Origin: Phoronis australis
Taxonomy: Eukaryota > Phoronida > Phoronidae
Length of the DNA: 64,000 nt
Reading direction: 5' to 3'
Assembly: GCA_002633005.1 (NCBI GenBank)
Contig: NMRA01000758.1
Coordinates: forward strand, 100,032-164,031
Shown here: positions 1-10,800 of the stretch, piece by piece
Layout of the letters: the number at the start of each line of letters is the position of its first letter
Position numbering within the stretch: the first letter of the stretch is position 1
Translations under genes and position numbers: made by a program
The notes under the pieces: generated by a model
Database searches by the model: none
Told to the model about the DNA's origin: nothing
What the model saw: only the letters and a program-made list of their open reading frames with translations

Positions 1-1580
1 TAAAGCATTTTAAACAAGCGTTGCGAACTTTTGACCTCTTGTTTCTTACACAGCAAAATGCAGCCTATCTGTAAACAATGAATGTGAGTCACTATTTCAT
101 TAAAGGTCAAACTTGTACATCTTTGCACTAGTTGTCGCTGTTTACTGTGCAGGTGAATTACCCTCTTTTTCGCAAACTTCTGGTAAGAAATTGGGGTGAA
201 TTTCTAAGTTACACCACATTTCAAAAAATTTCCCAGTGCTCGGAGCCTCTGTATCACTTGGTCGTGTTAGGTTCTGCTTGTTGTGTATTGATAAACTACT
301 TTTTCCGCTTACTTCTGATTCTATTTCATGCAATGACGACATTGAGTGAGGCACCGTGGTCAATATAAGACAAACTTAGCATCATGGAGTCGCAGAGACT
401 CAAACATAAACATCCACAACACAAAATCATCTAAAATAGTTTTTCAAACAATTATTTTGCTTAGTTATCAAGCCTTAGCACACTAGAGTCGAATTAGCTC
501 TAACAAGGTCAGCACATCGCTGGACGATACTGTTACTTTGTAATTACTTGGCGAAATTCTTCGAATTCCGACAAGTATGTTGCTCTGACGTCAAGTATTT
601 TTTTTGTTGGCACTCTACAGTTCGCAATTTTCATCCGACTCGCATGAAATTCACACACGACGTGTAGATCTGGAAGTCCTGGGAGCCTATTGTTTATGGT
701 CATTATCGGATTCATTCGGTTACAGTTTCAGATCCAAAAGTTCATAGAGGCCGCATTTTTCAACGTAGAGAGCTGAAACGTGGTACGATTATTACAGAAC
801 ATAAGTACTACAACTGCGTAAATCGTTGACTTCCGGTCAAAGATGGCGGAAATATCGACCATAGCGCATGCACACCTCAATATCTGGCCAAAAATGTTTT
901 CTCCTGTAGAGGGCGCATTGGTGAACCAATCATTTTCAATCTCGTCACCTGTTTGTTTCGTTTTGTAAATTTAATTATCAGACTAATGTCAAGGCTTGGA
1001 AAAAGCTGCTATAGTAATGATAAGTTTTAATCGCCATTTGGCGACACACTGGAATATATAATCATCATTTCTGTATTGGCTGTCGCCAATGGCAATGAAA
1101 AATGGGACTTTTCAAGCACTGATTAGTAATATGCTTTGCCTGGTTTCCCTCTAAATTTTTGCTATAACTTTGACAAAGCCTGGCGAATTACGATGAAATT
1201 TGTAAAGTTGTTTTCAAAACTGCTGTTTGTAGTATAAAAGTGCATCAATACATCCAGTTTTCAGAGCCCCAAATAACTGCAACTTCAAGACAGAAACAAG
1301 TTTGAGACAGTTCAACATGTCAAAAATACTGCATGTAAAAAAGCTTTATCCCAGAGTAGAACCGAGGAAAAATATATTGAAGTGGAGAGTTAACCTGAAC
1401 TACATCAGCACTTGAATCACTTGTTAAGACGGACACAAAATTAAAAACATAACAAGATTGATCTGCAATAATAGCGACAGACTAGTTTGAGTCCCAGATG
1501 TGCGGCACCGTTTCATTTTAAAGAACAAAGATATGATGTATAAAAAGAGATATAACTCTGACGTGGTGTAACACATATAG
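1..1580. other. 5' flank / upstream intron, no gene recognised
   Basis: No open frame here has a domain I recognise, and the short ATG frames look like chance frames in AT-rich DNA. The lectin exon that follows needs at least one upstream exon with a start codon and signal peptide; I could not pick it out here, so it may lie before the window. Confidence 0.4.
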
Positions 1581-1859
1581 GTGTCCAGCACAGCAGTAGA
1601 TGTCATGACTCCAACTCTATACCCCTTGACATACGATGTGATGATGGCTACATGCTGCAGATAGTGAAAGTACTGCATGGTTACAATACACGTCATGACT
1701 GCACGTTCCGGCCTGGGGACTGTGAGAACATGCAGCGCCAGCGTTACGACTGTGTGGGCACGCAGCGATGTGCATTGAACGAAACACGGGATGCGGTCTG
1801 GATACCACGGTGCAGGAAGAAGAGTAACTTTGTTCAAGTCGACTACAACTGCATAAAAG
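1581..1859 (+). CDS. Exon encoding SUEL-type (Gal_Lectin) domain
   Basis: Encodes one complete SUEL/rhamnose-binding-lectin-like domain starting near RCHDSNSIPLDIRC and ending FVQVDYNCIK, with eight cysteines in the family's order. The final hydrophobic-acidic-Tyr-x-Cys ending is the usual close of the fold. Two signature pieces of true rhamnose-binding lectins are altered: YGR is replaced around LHGYN and DPC is replaced by IPRC, so sugar binding of the classical kind is doubtful; latrophilin/EVA-1 type binding to protein or glycosaminoglycan is an alternative. The donor (G|GTAAGA) is strong. The acceptor is uncertain: AG at 1579-1580 gives a phase-1 start consistent with the rest of the gene, while AG at 1595-1596 would give a start at 1597 in phase 2. 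Confidence 0.75.
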
Positions 1860-4800
1860 GTAAGACTTATTTACTAAAGAATATATAAAATGGATAAGGA
1901 CCCTCGTATGCCTGAAAACATCTAGAAAGTTGTGCACTAATTACAATAAAGGTAATACTTATGAAAACCTGACATGCCCTGAGACATTGTCTAGTTTGGT
2001 ATTCATTCTTGAATTACGTACTGCCTGTTCAATGCAGAGCAAGACTTGCCCTGAATTGCATAGACAGTGTTCACCCTTCTGGTAGTTAAATATCGTTATA
2101 TCTGCACTTCCACATCATACACACATACACGCTGAAACAAACAATCCGCTTATTTTAAATATATTTTATTATCTAAAAATGCAAACCATAAGGCATAATA
2201 AACAGACATAGAACAAGAAATATGAAGTATCAGAGAGTTAGCACCAGATTTAAAGAAGAATGCCACCCAAAAAACAACCTATTTTGTATCGATTTAGATC
2301 GAGTAGTTCCACTCGATAACAGCAAGTTAAGTTCCTTTACCTGACCCCTGACGGCAGACGGAGGTGTTGAAATTAACAAATGATATCAGAGGTTTGAACG
2401 CAGTCTGTTCAGCAATTCACAGCACGCTAACTGGTGTCAGCTTATCATTTGAATTCATCATTTCACATCAATAAATCATCAAAATTCGATTAAAAACCTT
2501 ACAAACATATCCATTTCTTGAACAAATGTGCTGTTTAATTTCGCTGTTACGGATTTATAGACATTTGAACGTACCTTAGCCTACAAAGTTTGTAAGTAGA
2601 CCAATTTACCAAGGGCAGTCGTGGGAGTTTGGGGTCTATTCGATGATAAACTCGAATCATTCTTCCGTGAAATACAGACTCGCGATTTTTCAGTTCTAAA
2701 CACACAAAACACTGGTTATTCCGGCCAGTGGCTCAGAACCCAATCAAGCGGTGTCGCGGCCAGATTAAAAACACTACAGCCAAAGTTGGAAACTAAACTT
2801 CCAATCACAAAAAGACTATACCAGTGAGCCAAAGAAATAATGTGCACGTGACTATTTTGTTGAATTAGTCGCAGAACTGCAAATCTACTTACTCCTCGGG
2901 GGCTGCGACTTAAAGTCAGGTTCCCCAACCGTCACGGCAAAAGTTGTACAGTAATAATGATTCGAATAATGCATACTTTTATGTATATCTAAATCGAGAC
3001 TCCCAAAACATCTGACCAGGATATACAAAAAATCGAGTTAGCAGTTTTCTGCTAGCAAAAACTGAATAAGCATGCACTCACACGTCTTCAGTGCCCGATC
3101 AATTAGCTTTATTGCATCTAAAGCCGGCAACGCAGTGATTTATTCATTGCTGGCTTCTCAAAACATTTGCACTCACGAACACTCAACTTCAAAGGTAATA
3201 CAAATTGTTTCTAATGAGACAGACTTTGTTTCAGTTTTATCAAGCATTGGTTTAAGTGAGAATAATTCATTTTGAAACAGAACACAAAATAATGAACGTC
3301 AACATGGCAACATGCAATCCCGACTTAGACGAGTGCTCACCCAAGGAAGACTTCACAGGTTGATCGTTAGGTTTAATAGGCTATCAGTTCAAATCGGATT
3401 ACACTGATCAAGAAATACAAGAGAGCCACTGTGAATTGCGTGCACACTGACAATGGAACACGTGGACTGAGTTCCAAAACCATTTGAATGACTTGTCATG
3501 GTGTCATTGCGCTAACTGCGCGATAATGAAAACGACTGACACTTGCGTTTGCTGCGACGAAATTCCGCAAGTGAAACGCCTTCTTGGAGAAGCGCAAAAG
3601 TGTCTCACGTACGATCCCAATTTTGCACCGCATCTAAACAGAGGTGTGCTCATGACGTTTTTTAGGGTTGGGAAAAAACTGGCAAAAACATCCTACACCC
3701 AGTGGAACAAACAGAAGCCTGATGAACGAGGTATATAAAACAATATGTTCTCATGCCTTGAATTAATTGTAATTCATTCATTTTATGTTTTCATGGCCAA
3801 CAACGCCATAATCAAAAACTGACCAACAACTGATCTGCGTTTCTTTGTCTCCTGCCTGCCCGGCGAACGCAAACACACTAAATTAATTGGCAAAGCAGCT
3901 GATTTCAGCCTCAGTCTCATTTTCTGCCCTGGCATGAGTTATTTCACAAGCCGACATTCGTCAGCGAAATCATAGACTATTAATAACGAATATCTATGGT
4001 GAAATCACTGTCGACGAAATGCTGGCCACAGACACGGAGATGTTTCACTGCCTCATACTTGGTATTAACGGCCTACTTTTCATTCTTCACTACCACGAGC
4101 CACTTCCGAAGCATTACGGGCTCTAGAGGAAATTGAAAAAAAATGATATAACCACTTTGCTCACAGCTTCACAGTTCGCACAAGAGGGAACAATACACCA
4201 CACCACAACGGCACTCACTCTGTAGAAGAACCACTGACGTCGCTGCATCGTTTCTCACATTCCTCAAAGGTTAAAGGTAACCTTTTTGCATGTCATTTTT
4301 AACAAAAATAAGGTTCGTTGATTATCCCAGACATATTTTTCATTTAATTACGGCTTTTTGTAATTTAAACAATTACTCATCCTTTACTCAGAAAGTGACG
4401 TTTTGGGAGGCAAGTATTTCGCGCCAATTTCTTTTCATATAGTCCGACTGTGAGAGCTGCCGAGTCAATCATTGTTCTTACTTCTGTTGGGATTATTTCG
4501 GTGGTCGTTTGCTTTTGTTTACGAGTCAGTCAATATGACACACATAATATCGAGCGTATAAGAGGTAATGTGGATATAGACAGATTAAGACGGTAAAAAG
4601 ACTAATTAAATCAGGAGGCATTCTCCTTTAAATTAAATAAGAAATCTCCCATTACGGACTGGCCTCTCAATACGAGGCATTTTAACAGCAGAACAGAAAT
4701 TCTCCCAAATGCCAGCGCAAAATGGCTGACAGCTGTTGTATATTTTCTTTCCAGTTGGCTGTTAATGTAGCCTTGATAACCAGAAAATCTATACAAATAA

Positions 4801-7800
4801 CATTTTGAAAAGCCTGCCAGGTGTACACATGCTCAACCAAGTGATTACCTCAACAGTAACTTCAGATCACTGAGCACTGACTCTGTATACATGATCTTTC
4901 AGTACCCTACACATGTTCTGGGGCCCCTTAGCTGATACTATCAAAAGGTGCTGGGCCTTCTTATTTTTCTTTCATACAAGTCAGTGACATATACATCGAT
5001 TTCTAAATTCTGTACAACATGAAGTGAGTGAAAGAACAGACAAGTCAAATTCATTAGACACCGTCAGCATGTCTTGGCATTTTAATGGTGACAGCTTATT
5101 TGTTCAACATACAATGACCACTTCCTGAAACACCACAACTCTGCAATATCTGATCACTCTAAAGTTCTACACTGCTGCTGTGTTTACTCCTACTTTGCAT
5201 TAATATGAGCAAGCCATTTGTCACAATAAAGTTTTTCTGTTGCCAAGTCAGTTGCCAAAGATATCAAAAAAGTTGAGTGATGTGTAATGAACGAATCAGT
5301 CAACTCCTCTCACAGGTCATGCTGCCATATTTTTTGTAAACTAGAGCAACCAAACAAAGTGCAAAAGAGGACAGTTGATGAAGGAATCAGATCTCTTTTA
5401 AAATGTAAGAATTGAAAATGTTTGCTACAAGTAATAAGACACTCGACCATTTCACAGCACCTTGCACTACTGTTGGTCAATAAATTTGCACAATAACCAC
5501 AGGAACACTGAAGATCCTATTGTATGTAGTAGGCCAAATACCACATTTATAGCTCTGACTTGGCAGATATAAAACATTGGCTAGAATAAATTAGAATATT
5601 GTGGACTAAAACTGGTGATTGTCCAAAATATTTGACTTCTGAAACTGAATTCCTCGACCTCAAGTTAGTCAAGGATCACCTTTAGCTGAAGAGATGCAAT
5701 AAAGAATGAACACATTAGATGCATTACGTTTAAGTTCTTTGGTTCCCAATGTTGAGACAGCATCCATTAGGTACCCATTGTTGAGACAGTATCGGATTTG
5801 GTACTAATTGAGACAGTATCCACTTGGTATCTATTGATGAGACAGTATTCATTTGGTACCCATTGATGAGACAATATCCATTTGGTACCCATTGTTGAGA
5901 CAGTATCGGCATTTGGTACGCATTGTTGAGACAATATCCATTTGGTATTTATTGATGAGACAGTATTCATTTGGTACCCATTGATGAGACAATATCCATT
6001 TGGTACTCATTGTTCAGACAGTATCCACTTGGTTTTAGCAGAGAGTAATGTAGTCCTAGGTTTTAGAAATTCTTTGAACCATGGCAGATAATTGACCTTC
6101 AAGTCCTTATGCCAGACAGTAAAAACCACATGAAGGCATAACTGAGGAATTATTAGGTTGTTATCTGGACCTTTTTGTCTCAATTTAGAAACCTTTGTCA
6201 TTTGTAGTAGAAACCAAACAGTAGCTTCTAGCATTGTTCCAGCACAAACACAAGTTATTTCAAAATTTGACAAACCTATCCCGATCAGACTGTTCTCCTC
6301 AACTTAAAGACTGAAAGTCTAGCTAAGCATATAAATTTATTTGAAAATCTCTGAAGGAGGGTCCCTCACACTGGTAGGATGGGAGAAACTCCAGTTCTGC
6401 CCAGGGAAGGTACTGAGAGATGAGAGATACTTAGTAGACAAACAGTCACACCCAGCTGGCTTTGAGATTGATCATCATGACTCATTCACACTGTCAGACT
6501 TAGATGAATACATTGTTTATGACCTTAATTCCCTTAAAATTTATATAGAAACCTAGAAAAATGAGCAAATTTGGTTAAATTCTGAACAAAATATCTCAAA
6601 AATGACTTGTCGGGTTGATATAAAACTTTGAGATAACATGCACTGTTCTTCACAACATTGTTAGGAATTGTTTTTGAAATTTTCACTATTCCACAAATGG
6701 CTAACAAAAATAATGAGTTTCAAAATTTGCATACAAGAAAATAGCGTTTTTGAGATGTCATCTTGTACATCTATATCAAACACCCTATCCTCAAGTTATT
6801 CTCAGATAACGTTGTACTGCAATCAATGTACCTCTCTTCCTGACGAATTTTTACTAAAAACACAAAAGGTCACGCGACCAAATTAATGGCAGATTGGTAT
6901 GAAGGTAAAAATCAACTTGTACAGACTTTAGGCTCTCAGAAATATGAACATTTAAATCTACAGCTTTGTAGATATTGGGCTCAATACAAAGACATGTCAA
7001 TAAGGGTCTAGGCACTGTAGCCTGCCTCATTAGGATTAACACACTTCTGAGGCAAGGTGGAGAAGTCAAGAATGATTAATCATGACTCATGTTTTCAAAC
7101 ATTTTTATCCCTACATTGCAGTTCATATGTAACAGCAACCACATCAAAACGGCAATGACATTAATTTTAATGAAAAATAGTGATCTGTGCAGCAGGTGTT
7201 TTAAACTAAGGGGAAAGCACCCTACTGACCACCAGCATTGTGGGTTAAAACCATAGAATAAGAGATGGCGCTAGAGTTGCATTTTAGCGTTATGACATAG
7301 CAACACAAAAACAGTAAAAACAGCAACTACAACATAGCAGTAGACAAGTATGTATGTAAATGCCAATAATGATCTAGTACTTCTAAGTCCTGTCCACACA
7401 CAGCCTACCCTAGCACATATTGAACTAGTGTAAGTTACCCCACACGCACACACACACACGCGCACACTTACACACACACATCTGATAACTAGGATAAGGC
7501 AGAAGTTGTCCCTCTGTGCGTGACAATGAACAGCTAAATGTGAATATAGGGTGCACAAGAAGACCAGTCTGTATGTAACAACAGCTAATACATGCTTCTG
7601 CCTTGCCCCAGGTTTGCAGTCACACAGTGATTAGAAGTGGTGCAAGTTACCCTAGAAAAAGTTACCGTATCTCAATAAGGTGAAGTAAGTTGTTTCAAGT
7701 GCGATAAGTTGCACTAGTTTAAATAGCGTTCACATAGCCACCAAACCTAGCGACAACTTGTTCCCACAGCCACCAAATCTAGCGACAACTTGTTCCAAAA

Positions 7801-10800
7801 GTAACTTGTTCTAGGGTAAGTATACCACTTAAGTCTTAAGCAGGGTAAGGCTGAGTGATCTGCTATATGCTCAACAAATGTCACGGTATTTAAATTTAAT
7901 CTTGTCATGTCCAACAAGAACCATGTCATGATGCCTTGAATTAATGACTTTAATTTAAACACAGCAATCAAGAGCAGCCAATGGATCGATTCATCACTCA
8001 TTCTTTTCTAAGCAGAAACACAGAAAAGCTTCTCCTTTAAAATCAAATTTTCTCTGGCATTGAATGCTCGAAGTCTATTACCAGCAAATGCCATGAGGCT
8101 GCATTATTTGGTTCTGCTCTATGCGCACATCGTATTTGAAGCTGCGCATAACTACTTAAAAAGCACATGCCCGCCTAACTTTTACCATTTTATTCAAAAG
8201 CCTCACAAATGTATTCCCGTTACTGTTTAAGGCAGTGACCTGGCAACTCTGTAATATTACGCTAAATACAGACTTGTTGATAAAGTTCTACATGACTTAG
8301 AGAGACCTTTGAAAATTTTCAGTTTTGTCCAACTTGAGAACATCATAACTCAGCACTGATTCATGTGAAACTTCCATTTATTATGCTCTATGCACTGTTC
8401 TCAAAAATGCCTTTAGGAATTGTTTTGAAATGTTCCATTTTCACACGAGAGACTGTCAAAAAATAGGATTCATATGAATTCTGTGAAAAAATTTACAGTT
8501 GCTTAAAACGAAAACTGAACATTATTGTGACTTTATTTTGAAGATTTATATTATATGAAATTTGGTCTTGTTATTCATCTTGATGTTTTGCTATGAAGTT
8601 ATGATTGTAACTTCCTATTTTCTTAAATTTTACTACAAACTTGATCCCTTGTACCTATTAATAGCAGACTGATATGAAGTAAACAGTCAAATTCTACGAA
8701 ATCTCTGCTTTCAGAAAATATATACTTTTGCTTTGTTACTATAGTATAGTTTGGTAACAAACTTCGTTGAAAATATGACTTAACTTTCTGTTTGAAAGCT
8801 TGAAACAATCTTTCTTCAGGTGTGCAGCTATGTAGTAAAACACCGAGAGACATAACAAACAAACAAATTAAAACACTAGCTATATTTCGAGACTTCATGT
8901 CTCATCATCAGGCAATAAGTTGTGGGCTTCCTACCATTGCCTGATGATGAGACATGTAGTCTCGAAATATAGCTAGTGTTTTAATCTGTTTGTTTGTTAT
9001 GTCTCTCGGTGTTTTACTACATAGCTGCACACCTGAAGAAAGGAGGCTGTTCCTATAATACAAGTGAATCAGTATCAAGCTTTCAAACAAAAGGTTTAGT
9101 TGTGTTTTCAACAAATTCTATAACTAAAACTGTACAGACTTGTCACTAAAGCCCTACATAACCTTATGTGGGCCAGTCACTGTTCTATTTCATCTTCATT
9201 CTTTTCTACACAGAGAGATGAAACAAAAAGATGACTCAATCAATAGACTAGCAAGGTTCAACTTATTGAAACTGCTGGGGAAATTCAATTACTAGCCGTT
9301 TGTATGCTGTGATGGTGTTATCACAGAAAACTAATAACATAGAGCAAGAGAAAACAAGCTGAATAGACAAGTGTTCACTTTCCCACGGCAAAAAAATGGA
9401 TGATGGCAAATCAGCTCAGTCCATGTAAATGTGGTCTTGTTCTAATGAAGGTGAAATGAAATGGAACAGTGTGAAAAAGATGTCTCTGTTATAAGCCCTT
9501 TCCTTATGATAACCAATATTTTAAAACACACTCGGCAATTATTAAGCAAAATCTAAATTGCCAATGGCAAATATGTTTGCTGGGTGGCAGAAACTTTACC
9601 TGCAAATGCAATCAATGAACTGAACTCAGTCCATAATGCAATCAAGGAAAATTAGGAATGCAAACTTCCTGTACAGAAATCTATGAGAGGTTTCCATGCC
9701 AATACTTTTTAAAGATGACACGGCATGAGTTGTGGGTACAGTTATATTATGGGAGTCAAACCATTCAGAGCAGAATATAGCAGTGTAGATATGCTGTCTT
9801 AAGTAACCAGAGATTTATCTGTTAAATGTCAATAGCATAACACAGCTTTAATCATTTAGTGCACAATACATGATCTGCGTATTAGTCTTTTATATAGAGA
9901 CATATTTATTTGAAACAATTGTGTTCCATATTGTTATACATACGCATGAAAAAAATGTTGCTGCATACATGATCGGCCAGGTCCCTGTGTGAGGTACGCA
10001 TAGGAAGTTATTTTCAGCGGAGTCACGTAGGGTAGCGTACTGTTGTGAAGGCATTACCTACAGTACCATGGTGTTGCATAGATTTGCATACGTTTGTGTT
10101 GAAGTGCATAACAACAGTGCACTTTCTCCGTTCCATCTAATCACTGACCATATCATTACAGCCAGCTTGGTGCATAACATCTGTGACAACACCAGTACAC
10201 CACTGACAGACCAGCAAGGATTCATCGCATCACCCAACTACCCCAACAACTACCCACCATCTCTCAAATGTCACCTCAAGGTACAAGTTGACCAGGGTCA
10301 AACGTTAGAGTTCCATGTCATAGACTTAGACCTGCTTGACTCTAAATTTCGTGACTGTCTGATGATGAATGACCATATCAGCAGTCATACCTGGTGTAAC
10401 AGATTCGCAAACGAAAAGGTATTTCAGTCGAGGAGTAACAAAGCAAGTATCAGGTTCACCACCAATGACCAACAGCAAAGTAAAGGCTTCTGGATGTATT
10501 ATAAAGGTAAGTAGGTCCAATACACCTAGACATGTCCATATTGTCGTGTGAAAGAGCCAACCAAAGTTTAACCAAAAAAGTGATACTGGGAGTCATTGTG
10601 CAAATCTCTATAAGATGGCCAACAATCACATTATTTATATAAAGATTGTCAGGGTTGAGTAATCTAACTGTTGGTCTGTTTGAAAACGGGAATTTCTGAA
10701 AGAGAATCCACTGCAGGTTTCAGAAAAGCAACTAACACTATTCATAACTGAAACATTTTTTACAAAAATTATATCGATGGGGAGGAATTAATAGTGCTCC

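Noticed and set aside
5730-5970. Trp-Val-Pro-Asn-rich repeat peptides on the minus strand
   Set aside because: They are translations of the 29-bp minisatellite.
10068-10161. ATG at 10068 as start of the CUB protein
   Set aside because: The frame continues into the CUB exon but lacks a signal peptide, and a strong acceptor precedes the domain; the lectin exon supplies the matching phase.
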